Positions 1 to 8,608 of a stretch of 64,000 nt of DNA are shown here, piece after piece. The notes under the pieces were generated by a model. It was not told where the DNA came from and did not search any database. It saw only the letters and a list, made by a program, of their open reading frames with translations. Made by a program: the position numbers and the translations under genes. This stretch comes from an uncultured Pelagibacteraceae bacterium (lineage in GTDB: Bacteria > Pseudomonadota > Alphaproteobacteria > Pelagibacterales > Pelagibacteraceae), in the NCBI GenBank assembly GCA_902516425.1, contig CABXYE010000003.1, positions 1 through 64,000 of the forward strand. The letters are read 5' to 3'. The first letter of the stretch is position 1; each line of letters opens with the position of its first letter.

Positions 1-189
1 CTCGCTTATAATAATTTTAGAGCCTTTTTTTATTGCAATAGAAATGAATTTATTTCCATCAAAATTATTCCCTTTTATAGCAAAAAAAATATTATTTTTT
101 TTAATATCTTTTGAATTGAATGAAATCCCTGAGAAAAAAATTTTTTTTTTACTATTATCTATATTGGTAAAATAATTGCCTAATAACAT
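1..189 (-). CDS. murE: UDP-MurNAc-tripeptide synthetase, N-terminal fragment (partial)
   Basis: The first 63 codons of a minus-strand gene run off the left edge of the window. The reading frame begins at an ATG two bases beyond the ftsI stop. The motif GISFNSKDI followed by FFAIKGNNFDGNKFI matches the N-terminal Mur-ligase domain that binds the UDP moiety (family pattern: DSR...LF.A..G...DG..F...A...GA). MurE adds the third residue, usually meso-diaminopimelate, to the peptidoglycan stem peptide in the cytoplasm. The position directly after ftsI is the usual dcw order. The catalytic and ATP-binding parts lie outside the window, so the call rests on the N-terminal motif and context. Confidence 0.8.
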   Translation of the reverse strand, partial: MLLGNYFTNIDNSKKKIFFSGISFNSKDIKKNNIFFAIKGNNFDGNKFISIAIKKGSKIIISE

Positions 190-191
190 TA

Positions 192-1862
192 TTAATTAAT
201 TTGCGCGTATTTTGTGGCTAAAATAGGCCCAATCTTTTCTATAATTTGACCAACAACTTCAACTGAAGTCCAACCCGCAGTATTAAAAGGAGTTCCTTTG
301 TATTTTATTCCTGATCCATCTCTATAATTATAAACGTACTCACTATTTGTTTTAGGCTCATCCAACATCACAACTAAGCTATACTTGGGATTTGAGGCTG
401 GAAATACTGAAGCAAAAGTATTAATTTTTTTTCGGGAATATCCACCCTCTAAAATTTTTTCTGCGGTACCAGTTTTCCCTGCAACCTCATAACCTTCTAC
501 ATTAGCTAGAGTTGCTGTACCTTCTTTTGTAGTTACAATTTTTCTTAATATTGAAACAAGATTTGATGAAACATTTTCCTCTAAAATTCTTTCCCCTTTG
601 ATATATTTTTTTTTTTTTATAAGAGTAGGATTAATTTTAAAACCACCATTAGCAATCGTGGAGTAAGCGCTAGTTAATTGTAAAATTGTAGTCGTAATTC
701 CATGTCCATATGAAGTAGTTGCAAGCTTACATTTTCCCCAATTAAAGGATATTGGTTTGCCCATTTCCTCTATATCAAATTGTATTGAGTTAATTAAGTC
801 GAGATCATTTAAAAATTTTCTATATTTTTCAATCCCAATTGCTTGGCCAATTCTTACTGAACCTATGTTACCTGAGCGGATTAATATTTCTTCAGCAGTT
901 AAGTTGGAAGGAATTTTTTTGTCGTATTCATTTATTCTATTTTTTCCACAAGTAATACTTTTTTCTAAATTTTTAAATTCAGTATCTGACTCTATTATCT
1001 TTTCATTTAAGGCTGCTGCCAAGGTAAAAGTTTTAAAAACAGAACCTAATTCATAAACACCTTTTGTTGCTCTATTGATATAATTTACATCTGTAATATT
1101 TTCTCTTTGATTTGGGTCAAAATCAGGCAGTGAGATAATTGATAATATCTCACCATTATTAATATCCATTAAAATCGAGGCACTACCCTTAGTTTTAAAT
1201 ATTTTATTAAACCTAATTAACTCATCTCTTATTATAAACTGAATATCTTTATCAACAGTAAGCTGAATAGATTTATCATTTTTTTTTAAATCTAAATCTA
1301 ATGATTTTTCTAACCCAGAAATCCCTAGATTATCGTCATCAATTTGTCCAATTATGTGACTAAATAAATTTTTTTGAGGATAAACTCTTGTAAGATTTTC
1401 ATGTGATTTTATTGATTTATCACCTAACATCATAATTTTCTCATAATTCTCCTCTGAAATTTTTTTTTCAAACCAAAAAAATTTGTTTTTTAAAAGTTTG
1501 GAATTAATTAATTCAAAATCTTTATCAGGAAAAATATATTTTAGATTAAGTAACAATTTTTTTTTATCTATCGCTTCAATTGGATTTATTCCAATATCGA
1601 TAGAATTAACAGTTTTTGCTAAAAAATGATTGTTTCGGTCTAAGATATTTGCTCTCTGAATTTTATTAAAAGACTTATAATTTTTTGGAATATTGGAGTT
1701 TAAATCTCTAGATCCTAGATGAGTAAGATGAATACAATAAATTACAGAAATAAGAAAAAAAATAAAAAAAATAAATGCAACTCTATTAAATCTAATATCA
1801 AAGTTTTTTTTGTCACTTTTAAATCCAAATTCTTCTTTGTTCTCTTGGAGAATAAACTTCAT
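192..1862 (-). CDS. ftsI: Penicillin-binding protein 3 / septal transpeptidase FtsI
   Basis: Class B PBP of 556 aa. One membrane anchor lies at about residues 28-48 (hydrophobic VAFIFFIFFLISVIYCI), followed by a PBP dimerisation-like domain and a C-terminal transpeptidase domain. The three active-site motifs are visible: SVFK with the nucleophilic Ser near residue 274, SGN near 330, and KTGT near 465. The enzyme cross-links septal peptidoglycan on the periplasmic side. It sits between ftsL (4 bp gap) and murE (2 bp gap), so it is co-transcribed with them. A 13-base homopolymer (T on the plus strand, 606-618) lies inside the coding region and is a potential slippage site. Confidence 0.95.
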   Translation of the reverse strand: MKFILQENKEEFGFKSDKKNFDIRFNRVAFIFFIFFLISVIYCIHLTHLGSRDLNSNIPKNYKSFNKIQRANILDRNNHFLAKTVNSIDIGINPIEAIDKKKLLLNLKYIFPDKDFELINSKLLKNKFFWFEKKISEENYEKIMMLGDKSIKSHENLTRVYPQKNLFSHIIGQIDDDNLGISGLEKSLDLDLKKNDKSIQLTVDKDIQFIIRDELIRFNKIFKTKGSASILMDINNGEILSIISLPDFDPNQRENITDVNYINRATKGVYELGSVFKTFTLAAALNEKIIESDTEFKNLEKSITCGKNRINEYDKKIPSNLTAEEILIRSGNIGSVRIGQAIGIEKYRKFLNDLDLINSIQFDIEEMGKPISFNWGKCKLATTSYGHGITTTILQLTSAYSTIANGGFKINPTLIKKKKYIKGERILEENVSSNLVSILRKIVTTKEGTATLANVEGYEVAGKTGTAEKILEGGYSRKKINTFASVFPASNPKYSLVVMLDEPKTNSEYVYNYRDGSGIKYKGTPFNTAGWTSVEVVGQIIEKIGPILATKYAQIN

Positions 1863-1866
1863 ATTT

Positions 1867-2178
1867 TTATTCTTCGCTATCTATAATTTTGACATCATTT
1901 GTAAGAATTTTTCCTCTTGTGAAGTCAATAATTTGAATTTCATTTATATTCTTTCGGGTCAACTTATTTTCAAAATAAAGGTTTTGATAATTAATTAGTT
2001 TTTCTGCAGAGCTTAAATAATCGAATTCAAGTTTCATATTGTCTAATTCTAGATTTAGATCTGATATATTCTCTTTTAAACTAAATAGTTCCTCATCAAT
2101 TTTCTTAGTAGAATTTTTTACAAGAGAAGTAATTACAATAAGTGAAAAAATTAGACTAATTGTTAAAATTTTTCTCAT
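1867..2178 (-). CDS. ftsL: Cell division protein FtsL-like
   Basis: 103-aa bitopic protein. A short cytoplasmic start is followed by one hydrophobic segment (about residues 4-20) and a charged segment (about residues 24-65) with heptad-like Leu/Ile spacing, predicted coiled coil. Its size, topology and position between rsmH and ftsI are those of FtsL, which joins FtsB and FtsQ in the divisome and activates FtsWI. Its start overlaps the rsmH stop by 4 bp (ATGA), indicating translational coupling. FtsL is poorly conserved in sequence, so the call is mainly positional. Confidence 0.75.
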   Translation of the reverse strand: MRKILTISLIFSLIVITSLVKNSTKKIDEELFSLKENISDLNLELDNMKLEFDYLSSAEKLINYQNLYFENKLTRKNINEIQIIDFTRGKILTNDVKIIDSEE

Positions 2179-3185
2179 AAGTCAAGCCCAATGTTTTCAA
2201 TTTCTATTAGATTTTTAAATTTATCTAATATATCAGTTTTAAAGTCATAAAAATTTTCTCTTTTAATTAAACATCTTAATTTTGCAGACCTAGATGGATA
2301 GTTTTCTTTCAGTTCTTGATTTGATGGAAAGATTGGTTTTTTTTGATGTAATTTAAATAAGATTTCTTCCTGTATTTCTTTAGGTTGGTATCTAGATACA
2401 CTTTTATGTTCTGAGAGACTTCTAAAGAAATATTTTACAATTTTATCTTCTAAAGAGTGAAAAGTTACAACAACCAAAAGTCCGTCTTTTTTTAGAACTT
2501 TAGCCGCATGGATCATTCCATAGATTAGCTCGCTTATTTCTTTGTTAACAAAAATTCTTAAAGCCTGAAAAACTTTAGTTGCAGAGTGAGTTTTTTTATT
2601 ATTTCTTTTTTTTGATTTTTCAATAATTTTTACTAAGTGAGGAGTGTCTATTTCTCTCCTTAACCTTTCTTTTAGAATATTTTTAACGATTAGTTTTGCA
2701 TCTCTTTCATCACCAAAAGATTTGAAAATTTTAATAAGGCTTTTTCCATCCAATTTATTTACTGTTTCTTTAGCTGAGAAATTATTTAAACCCATCCTCA
2801 TATCCAACGATCCACTAGAATTAAAAGACAATCCCTTTATTGGATCTTTAATCTGTGGAAATGAATAACCTAAATCAAATAATACACCTTTAACATTTTC
2901 GTTTTTGAGTTTTAAATTTCCTAATTTACTAAAATTTAAATTCTTAAAGATAAATTGGTCTGGAAATTCTTTTTCAATTTTTTTTGCAACTTTTAAACAT
3001 TCAGTATCTCTGTCAATCCCAATAACTTTGTTATCTTTATTTTTGAGAATTTCTCTAGTGTAACCGCCTTGACCAAAAGTACAGTCAATAAATGTGCCAC
3101 CATATTGAGGGGTAATAATGCTAATAATTTCTTTTAGCAGTACTGGATAGTGTTTAATTTTATCCTGTACTATGGTGGCTTCCAT
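2175..3185 (-). CDS. rsmH: 16S rRNA (cytosine-1402-N4)-methyltransferase RsmH
   Basis: 336-aa SAM-dependent methyltransferase of the MraW/RsmH family. The N-terminal motif [10 protein letters not shown], the glycine-rich [16 protein letters not shown] (motif I), the central [13 protein letters not shown] and the late [14 protein letters not shown] with C-terminal PSRSAKLRC are family signatures. The enzyme N4-methylates C1402 in the P site of 16S rRNA. It lies 18 bp downstream of ftsZ and overlaps ftsL by 4 bp. Length is normal for the family. The only contextual oddity is that ftsZ, not mraZ, directly precedes it. Confidence 0.95.
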   Translation of the reverse strand: MEATIVQDKIKHYPVLLKEIISIITPQYGGTFIDCTFGQGGYTREILKNKDNKVIGIDRDTECLKVAKKIEKEFPDQFIFKNLNFSKLGNLKLKNENVKGVLFDLGYSFPQIKDPIKGLSFNSSGSLDMRMGLNNFSAKETVNKLDGKSLIKIFKSFGDERDAKLIVKNILKERLRREIDTPHLVKIIEKSKKRNNKKTHSATKVFQALRIFVNKEISELIYGMIHAAKVLKKDGLLVVVTFHSLEDKIVKYFFRSLSEHKSVSRYQPKEIQEEILFKLHQKKPIFPSNQELKENYPSRSAKLRCLIKRENFYDFKTDILDKFKNLIEIENIGLDL

Positions 3186-3203
3186 TTATTTTTTTGAAGA
3201 CCA

Positions 3204-4667
3204 TTAATTCTTTTGTCTTCTTAAAAATGCAGGTATTTCTAAATCATCTTCTTGATCTTCGCTTTCAGATGATAATCTCTCTTCGGAGTTGGTTTCACCT
3301 TCTGAATTAAATAAATCTGGTGTATCATTATCAACTCCAAATTCTTTAAGATCATTATCTGTTTTTTCTTCCTCATCTGGATTTTCCATTGCCTCTTTTG
3401 TAAAAGAGTTTTCATCATCCAGAATCGTATTTTCGATAATAGTCTCTACATCTTGGTTCTTTAAAAGCTCCTGATGGTACTGATCATTTATTTGACTAAT
3501 ATTTTCATTATTGACTGATTGGTGATTATTTTCACTCACTATCTCATTTTCTAATTTCAAGGCGTTTGCACCACTCGAAATTGGATTACTCATCGAAAAA
3601 TTAAAAGAAGCACTAGATCCTAAATTTGAAAAATCAGAATATCCTGGATTTCTATTTTGAATCCTATGTACCATATTAATAACTGATTTCGTCTCAGGTT
3701 GTTGACCATCTAATGAAGTAGCAACAATTGAAACTCTTATTTTACCATCAAGAGAAGGGTCTGTTATTGCTCCAATTATAACCTCTGCGTCTGCTTCTAC
3801 TTCTGATCTAATTTTATTTACAACTTCATCAACCTCAAATAATTTTAGATCTTTGCCACCAGTGATATTTACTAATAATCCTTTTGCACCTTTTAAAGTA
3901 TAATCATCTATTAATGGGTTGCTAATTGCCATTTCAGTAGCTTTCATTGCTCTTCCCTCTCCATCAGCTTCTCCTGTTCCCATCATTGCCTTTCCCATAG
4001 ATGCCATTACTGTTTCAACATCAGCAAAATCTAAATTAATAATACCTGGTCTTACCATCAGATCTGTTACGCTTTGAACACCATGCATTAAAACATTATT
4101 AGATAGATTAAATGACTCTTCAAAAGTAGTTTGCTCATTTGCTATCTTAAATAAATTTTGGTTAGGAATAACTATAATCGTATCGACATGTTTTCTTAGT
4201 TCCTCAAGACCAATTTGAGCTCTTCTCATTCTAGACGGACCTTCATATAAGAATGGTAGAGTAACTACGCCAACAGTCAAAATGTTTAGTTCTTTTGCGG
4301 CTCTTGCAATTACATGCGCAGCCCCAGTTCCAGTACCACCACCCATGCCGGCAGCTATAAAAACCATGTTTGCACCTTGTAAAACATTAATAATCTCATT
4401 TAAGGACTCATCAGCTGCTGCTTGACCTATATCGATTTTTGCTCCAGCACCCAGACCTTTGGTTAAATTTAAACCGATTTGAATTTTCGATTTCGCTTTA
4501 CTATGTTTTAAATCTTGAGCATCAGTATTAACAGCAATAAATTCTACTCCTTGCATTCCATTTTCGATCATTTCATTAATTGCATTTCCACCCGCTCCAC
4601 CAACTCCCATTACTAAAAGTCTTGGTTGTAACTCTTTTATCTCTGGTGCTTTAAAGTTAATTGTCAT
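3204..4667 (-). CDS. ftsZ: Cell division GTPase FtsZ
   Basis: 487-aa tubulin-like GTPase. The nucleotide-binding start GVGGAGGNAINEM, the tubulin signature GGGTGTGAA near residue 107, and the synergy-loop region are intact. After the GTPase core (to about residue 320) comes a long, acidic, Asp/Glu/Asn-rich linker and then the conserved C-terminal peptide IPAFLRRQ that binds FtsA and other membrane tethers. FtsZ forms the cytoplasmic Z ring. It lies 10 bp downstream of mraZ and 18 bp upstream of rsmH. This placement is atypical, because ftsZ usually closes the dcw cluster after ftsQA; whether a second ftsZ exists elsewhere cannot be seen here. Confidence 0.96.
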   Translation of the reverse strand: MTINFKAPEIKELQPRLLVMGVGGAGGNAINEMIENGMQGVEFIAVNTDAQDLKHSKAKSKIQIGLNLTKGLGAGAKIDIGQAAADESLNEIINVLQGANMVFIAAGMGGGTGTGAAHVIARAAKELNILTVGVVTLPFLYEGPSRMRRAQIGLEELRKHVDTIIVIPNQNLFKIANEQTTFEESFNLSNNVLMHGVQSVTDLMVRPGIINLDFADVETVMASMGKAMMGTGEADGEGRAMKATEMAISNPLIDDYTLKGAKGLLVNITGGKDLKLFEVDEVVNKIRSEVEADAEVIIGAITDPSLDGKIRVSIVATSLDGQQPETKSVINMVHRIQNRNPGYSDFSNLGSSASFNFSMSNPISSGANALKLENEIVSENNHQSVNNENISQINDQYHQELLKNQDVETIIENTILDDENSFTKEAMENPDEEEKTDNDLKEFGVDNDTPDLFNSEGETNSEERLSSESEDQEDDLEIPAFLRRQKN

Positions 4668-4677
4668 TTTTCCCCCT

Positions 4678-5133
4678 CTATTTATTTAATTGGTTCTCCC
4701 ATTTAAGACTTGCGCGATACATATTTGCTTTTTTTCTTGCAGTTACCTTAAATTTTTCAAATATTGTTGGTTCCCAAATTTGGAAAGTCTTGCCTTGACC
4801 TACAAAAATCATGCTATTCCTGATTTTTGCATGCTTTAATAATTTTGGAGTAAGTGTAATTCTTCCCTCACTATCAAATTGTAAATTTATACTTTCAGAT
4901 AGTATTGAAGTAGCAAAAAAATCTCTTTTTTCCTCAAAAGGATTTAAGGTGTCTATTGAACTTGAAATTTTTTCGATTCTATCTTGTGGCCAAGCCTCTA
5001 TTGATTGATTATTAAATGATGGATAACAGATAGCCCCATTGTATCCGAGATTAGATAAATAAGATCTAAAGCTAGCTGGCACTGACACCCTTCCTTTTTT
5101 GTCTATCTTGTTTTGGTACGTAGATAAAAACAT
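4678..5133 (-). CDS. mraZ: Transcriptional regulator MraZ
   Basis: 151-aa protein with two SpoVT/AbrB-like MraZ half-domains: the first contains NKIDKKGRVSVPASFR, the second LQFDSEGRITLTPKLL. MraZ is a ring-forming DNA-binding protein that represses its own dcw operon by binding direct TGGGN repeats. Such repeats are present 30-54 bp upstream of this start (5163-5187). It is the first gene of the minus-strand run mraZ-ftsZ-rsmH-ftsL-ftsI-murE. Length and domain pair are typical. Confidence 0.93.
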   Translation of the reverse strand: MFLSTYQNKIDKKGRVSVPASFRSYLSNLGYNGAICYPSFNNQSIEAWPQDRIEKISSSIDTLNPFEEKRDFFATSILSESINLQFDSEGRITLTPKLLKHAKIRNSMIFVGQGKTFQIWEPTIFEKFKVTARKKANMYRASLKWENQLNK

Positions 5134-5162
5134 AAACCATAAAATCCAATATTCCCTTAATA

Positions 5163-5187
5163 TGGGAATTTATGGGATATTATGGGT
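5163..5187. promoter_or_regulatory. MraZ operator: three TGGGN boxes
   Basis: The plus strand carries TGGGA (5163), TGGGA (5173) and TGGGT (5183), exactly 10 bp apart, ending 54 bp upstream of the mraZ start. This matches the known MraZ target of three TGGGN repeats separated by 5 bp. An inverted half (ATTCCC at about 5150-5155) lies next to the first box. Autoregulation of the mraZ-ftsZ operon is the natural inference. Confidence 0.75.
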
Positions 5188-5282
5188 TTTTATTGTTACT
5201 GTCAATAGATACAATTCAAGGTTTAATAAGCTTAAATTTTATTATTCTAAATAACTTGGCGATAAATGAATTTTGTCTTGAG

Positions 5283-5640
5283 GAACTGCCAGATAAACTA
5301 TAAGCCGGGTTCTGTCATTTAAACCTATCATTTCTCTAGGTTTAAGATCTCTCTTAAACTCAAGCGACTAACCCTGATGACTAGCCAAGGATGGCTTTTA
5401 GTTTTTAGCAATGTCACCTCTACTTAGTCTTGCTCCCAGTGGGGTTTTCCAGCGTTCATTGTTACCAATAGAACCGGTGCGCTCTTACCACACCTTTTCA
5501 CCCTTGCCATGTTATGGCGGTTTATTTTCTGTGGCACTATCCCTAAGGTTTCCCCCGCCAGGTATTACCTGGCACTGTATCCTTGCGGAGCCCGGACTTT
5601 CCTCTTTAATTTTTTAAAGCGATAAGTCATTTATCTGGCA
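5283..5640 (-). ncRNA. rnpB: RNase P RNA (class A)
   Basis: Reading the minus strand, the segment starts with TGCCAGATAAA and ends with its exact complement TTTATCTGGCA, forming helix P1. Near the 5' end is the universal GAGGAAAGTCCGGGCTCC block (CRI/P4 5' strand) and near the 3' end the ACAGAACCCGGCTTATA block (P4 3' strand). RNase P RNA is the catalytic RNA that trims tRNA 5' leaders. At about 358 nt the length suits a bacterial A-type RNA. Ends are estimated from P1. It lies between mraZ and the amidase gene. Confidence 0.95.
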
Positions 5641-5682
5641 TTAACAATTTATAGTTAAATAAATTTTTTTCAACAATTATAA

Positions 5683-6414
5683 TTATGATCTCAATAAATT
5701 CTTGCTAATCATCAGGCATTCTTGGTCAGCTGTTCCATTTATTAACTTTTGCCGAAAATGTCTCTGAAAAGCCTTGATAATAATTCTTTTTTTTAAATTA
5801 TAATTTTTTAGTGAAATTTTAAAATAACCAATCTTATTCAAATTCATCATAAAATTACGTTCTTCTGCTAAGCTTAATGAAATTAATCTTTTTCGTTTAA
5901 GTTTTTTTTCGTCCAAATTATGCCATTGAGACAATTTAGATTTTGCTAACTCTTTCCATGGAAATTTTTCTCCAGGATCTTTTTTACGATCTGGGGCTAT
6001 ATCAGAATGTCCTAAAACATTTTCTAAATTAACTTTGTATTTATATATTAAATATTTCAATAATTTTTTAGTTGAAGTGATTTGTTTTTTAGAAAAATCT
6101 TCATATTTATTATCATGACCAGAATTTTGTATTTCAATACCTATGGAATACCTATTCAGAGATTTTAAACCTTTCCAGCTAGACTTGCCCGCATGCCAGG
6201 CTTCATATAGTGGAGGAACTAGATTTAACACTGAGCCATTTTTTTTTATAAAGTAATGCGCACTTACTTTTGCTTTAATATCGCAAAGTTTATTCAAAGC
6301 CGATAATTCATTTTGCATGCCGGTATAATGGATAATTATAAATTTAATATTTTTTTTAGATCTTTTGATTACATTAAAGTTAGGTGAATAATTTAGTGAT
6401 ATTTTAGGCCACAT
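5683..6414 (-). CDS. N-acetylmuramoyl-L-alanine amidase (Amidase_2, AmpD-like)
   Basis: 243 aa. The Amidase_2 zinc fold is recognisable: FIIIHYTGM supplies the first His ligand, then SAHYFIKKNGSV, EAWHAGKSSW, SIGIEIQNSGHD and LGHSDIAPDRKKDPG with the second His and the Asp-x-Lys-x-Asp-Pro-Gly signature. Residues after about 190 (LNKIGYFK...IIKAFQRHFRQ) resemble a peptidoglycan-binding-like tail. No signal peptide is visible, which favours a cytoplasmic AmpD role in recycling anhydro-muropeptides over an exported AmiD. The zinc ligands appear intact. It is transcribed away from mlaA across a 65-bp gap. Confidence 0.88.
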   Translation of the reverse strand: MWPKISLNYSPNFNVIKRSKKNIKFIIIHYTGMQNELSALNKLCDIKAKVSAHYFIKKNGSVLNLVPPLYEAWHAGKSSWKGLKSLNRYSIGIEIQNSGHDNKYEDFSKKQITSTKKLLKYLIYKYKVNLENVLGHSDIAPDRKKDPGEKFPWKELAKSKLSQWHNLDEKKLKRKRLISLSLAEERNFMMNLNKIGYFKISLKNYNLKKRIIIKAFQRHFRQKLINGTADQECLMISKNLLRS

Positions 6415-6479
6415 TTAAGCTATAAAAATGATTTATTCCTATTTTAATTTATTTAACATTGTATTATACAGATCAATAG

Positions 6480-7268
6480 ATGTTTAAGAAAATTATAGTA
6501 ATTTTAATTACAACTTTCACGTTAGTTGCAAATGTTCATGCGGGTTCCGATGGAGAGCTTGTTTTAAAAAAAAATGAGCCGTCTAAAATCAAAGATTGCT
6601 CTGAAACTTTTAATAAGGCATCCTTTGCTCTTAATCAAGGTTTGGATAAAATTATTTTTAAACCAGTTTCAAGCGTCTATAGAGTATTACCATCCCCAGT
6701 CAAAACTGGTGTAAGTAACTCTCTAAATAATTTATCAAATGTCGTAACTATACCAAATAATATTCTCCAAGGTGAATTTGCTTTGGCCGGACTAAATACA
6801 GGAAGATTTCTAATCAATACAACGGTTGGAGTTTTAGGACTAATAGATGTTGCGACTTATCTTGGATTTAATGAATACATAAAAGAAGATTATGGACAAA
6901 GTCTGGCCGTTGCTGGAGTAGGTCCGGGTTGCTATTTAGTTTTGCCAGTGTTGGGTCCAAGTACTATGAGGGATACTGTTGCATCTTTAACAAATTTTGT
7001 TGGTGGTGATGCATGGTATAACGTAACAGTAAGAAATGACACACATTACTTCAGTGATGTGGACTATTATTCCTCAAAAGTTACGGGTGGGGTTGATTTT
7101 AGAGCTAAAAATTTTGACTCAATTGAAAACCTAGAAAAAAATTCTCTAGATTTCTATGCGTCAGTTAAAAGTCTTTATTTACAAGATAGACAACAAAGAA
7201 TTTTAAATAGTAAAAAAATTATTGAAACCCAAGATGATAGTGATTGGGAAGAAATAGAAACGCAATAA
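6480..7268 (+). CDS. mlaA: MlaA (VacJ) family outer-membrane lipid asymmetry protein
   Basis: 262 aa with an N-terminal signal peptide (hydrophobic IIVILITTFTLVANVHA). The mature part has MlaA hallmarks: FNKASFALNQGLDKIIFKPV, the motif NTTVGVLGLIDVAT, and GVGPGCYLVLPVLGPST. MlaA sits in the outer membrane next to porins and removes misplaced phospholipid, handing it to MlaC. The next gene, 22 bp downstream, is mlaC. Oddity: the signal ends in a type I site (VHA-GS) with no lipobox cysteine, whereas classical VacJ is a lipoprotein. Confidence 0.9.
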   Translation: MFKKIIVILITTFTLVANVHAGSDGELVLKKNEPSKIKDCSETFNKASFALNQGLDKIIFKPVSSVYRVLPSPVKTGVSNSLNNLSNVVTIPNNILQGEFALAGLNTGRFLINTTVGVLGLIDVATYLGFNEYIKEDYGQSLAVAGVGPGCYLVLPVLGPSTMRDTVASLTNFVGGDAWYNVTVRNDTHYFSDVDYYSSKVTGGVDFRAKNFDSIENLEKNSLDFYASVKSLYLQDRQQRILNSKKIIETQDDSDWEEIETQ

Positions 7269-7290
7269 ACTTTAATTTCATTTATAAACA

Positions 7291-7875
7291 ATGAAAAAAT
7301 TGTTAATATTTTTAATCCTTTTTGTTTCGACATCATCTTATTCTATCTCTATTGAGCCTGATGTTTTTGTTCAATCTACAGTAAATAGAGCTTCAAAATT
7401 ACTTGGTGAAAACATATCTAAAGAAAAAAAAATAGAGAAACTAAAATTAATCGCCAAAGATACTGTCGATATTAAAGGTATTGGTTTTTATACTCTTGGT
7501 GTAAAAAGAAAAAGTCTAAATGATGATGAAAAAGAAAGATATTCTGAATTATTTGAAGAATATTTTTTAAAGAGTTTTGCAAGTAGATTGGCTGAATATA
7601 CTAATCCAGAAATAAATGTAATTAATAAAGAAAAAATAAATAATAACTATACCATTGTAAATAGTGTGCTAAAGGCCACCAGCGAAAGACCTGAGATTAA
7701 TATTGACTGGAGAATATACACTAAAAAACCAGATAACCCTTTGATAAGAGATCTAATAATTGAAGGTCTAAGTCTGGCTCGAACTCAAAAAGAGGAGTTT
7801 GCTTCTGTTCTGAATTCTAATGAAAATAACATAGAAGCTTTATTTCTAGTTTTAAAAGAATTTTCAGACAATTAA
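7291..7875 (+). CDS. mlaC: MlaC-type periplasmic phospholipid-binding protein
   Basis: 194 aa with a cleavable signal peptide (KLLIFLILFVSTSSYS). The body matches the MlaC/Ttg2D family: the pattern GIGFYTLG (family: dfe.ma...lG..wr), then DEKERYSELFEEYFLKSFASRLAEY, and the closing DLIIEGLSLARTQKEEFASVL. The protein ferries phospholipid between the MlaA complex and the inner-membrane MlaFEDB transporter. It follows mlaA in a two-gene unit. The transporter genes are not in this window. Confidence 0.87.
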   Translation: MKKLLIFLILFVSTSSYSISIEPDVFVQSTVNRASKLLGENISKEKKIEKLKLIAKDTVDIKGIGFYTLGVKRKSLNDDEKERYSELFEEYFLKSFASRLAEYTNPEINVINKEKINNNYTIVNSVLKATSERPEINIDWRIYTKKPDNPLIRDLIIEGLSLARTQKEEFASVLNSNENNIEALFLVLKEFSDN

Positions 7876-7904
7876 TGATTAAAAGATTTTTGAAGGTCAT
7901 ATAA

Positions 7905-7981
7905 TGGTGGGCCCGCCAGGACTCGAACCTGGGACCAATACATTATGAGTGTACTGCTCTAACCAACTGAGCTACAGGCCC
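7905..7981 (-). tRNA. tRNA with CAT anticodon (tRNA-Met or lysidine-type tRNA-Ile2)
   Basis: The minus strand folds as a full cloverleaf: acceptor GGGCCTG with CGGGCCC, D arm GCTC-AGTTGGTTA-GAGC, anticodon arm GTACA-CTCATAA-TGTAT, T arm CCAGG-TTCGAGT-CCTGG, and an encoded CCA. The anticodon is CAT. The GGGCC acceptor resembles alphaproteobacterial Ile2 (CAU, lysidine-modified) more than elongator Met, but identity is uncertain. Its 5' half (anticodon loop to 5' end) is duplicated at 21204-21246, marking this gene as the integration site of the neighbouring island. Confidence 0.93.
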
Positions 7982-7984
7982 TTT
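7942..7984. repeat. Left attachment repeat (attL): tRNA 5' half
   Basis: The 43 bp from the tRNA anticodon loop through the tRNA 5' end plus 3 bp recur at 21204-21246 in the same orientation with one mismatch (A at 7962, G at 21224). This is the signature of a site-specific integration event. It involves the 5' half of the tRNA instead of the more usual 3' half. Confidence 0.9.
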
Positions 7985-7997
7985 GATAAATCTAGGT

Positions 7998-8023
7998 TTT
8001 ATACCATTAAAAAAGTTAATCAA
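7998..8023 (-). promoter_or_regulatory. Candidate element-borne promoter for the CAT tRNA
   Basis: On the minus strand TGG-TATAAA (8006-7998) forms an extended -10 box 16 bp before the tRNA 5' end. TTGATT (8023-8018) could be a -35 with a short 14-bp spacer. It lies inside the island, so the intact tRNA is apparently driven by a promoter brought in with the element. Confidence 0.45.
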
Positions 8024-8074
8024 GCATCAATGTTTTTATTTTGTTTCTATTTATTTCCTATTGTAATTGCATTG

Positions 8075-8096
8075 GTTGGTAAATCCGTTGGTAAGT
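8075..8096 (+). repeat. Left tandem GTTGGTAA pair (candidate integrase arm sites)
   Basis: GTTGGTAAAT at 8075 and GTTGGTAAGT at 8087, 12 bp apart, followed by a T-rich stretch with CTGTTAAAA. The same motif pair occurs in the same orientation at the right end (21110 and 21121). The position about 90 bp inside the att core suits arm-type integrase or accessory-factor sites. Confidence 0.5.
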
Positions 8097-8167
8097 AATT
8101 TCTGTTAAAATTAAGATAAGTTGATTAGATTATTTAATATCTTTTTATAAAATACATAATTCATTCA

Positions 8168-8608
8168 TTAATTTATTTCAGTTAACCATTTAGGCCAAGA
8201 CCTTGATTTTAAATTTCTATCAAGTTTAAATTCATTGATTATCATTCTTAAAATCTCAGACTTTGAATACCCTTCTTTAAAAAGCTCTTTTGCTCTTTTG
8301 ATTTTAGCATTTTTAAGTTTCTGAACTTCCGAACCATATTGAACTAAATTAGATTGATCTCCTCCAGAATTTCCTAGAGCTCTTTTATTTCCTTGCATAG
8401 ATTTAACTCTTTTTTCTTCAAGAATTTTTGTAAGCTTTTTTCTTCTCCTTAAAGCCTCCTCAGCTAAAAATTTACTATTATAAATTTGTAACCCTCTGAA
8501 CTCTATTGGGATATTGCTATTTTTAGTTTGAGGAGTAGAAAATAAAATCTTATATTTTCCATTTGGATTATTTTTATCGACAGGTCTGATTTTATTGTGA
8601 TTGCTCAT
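8168..8608 (-). CDS. Unknown basic protein, last gene of the small cassette
   Basis: 146 aa, not recognised. It is Lys/Arg-rich. The N-terminal third is NGKYKILFSTPQ...FRGLQIYNSKFLAEEALRRRKKL and the C-terminal third, AKELFKEGYSKSEILRMII, looks like a helix-turn-helix or similar helical module. No signal peptide or membrane segment. It overlaps the upstream 95-aa gene by 17 bp and is the last of five overlapping minus-strand genes that start with the RHH-like protein at 9929. A nucleic-acid-binding role is plausible from charge alone. The 186 bp to the tRNA contain the GTTGGTAA pair and the tRNA promoter. Confidence 0.6.
   Translation of the reverse strand: MSNHNKIRPVDKNNPNGKYKILFSTPQTKNSNIPIEFRGLQIYNSKFLAEEALRRRKKLTKILEEKRVKSMQGNKRALGNSGGDQSNLVQYGSEVQKLKNAKIKRAKELFKEGYSKSEILRMIINEFKLDRNLKSRSWPKWLTEIN

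Noticed and set aside
5411..5617. 68-aa ORF on the plus strand
   Set aside because: It lies entirely inside the RNase P RNA gene on the opposite strand; its residues come from structured RNA sequence.
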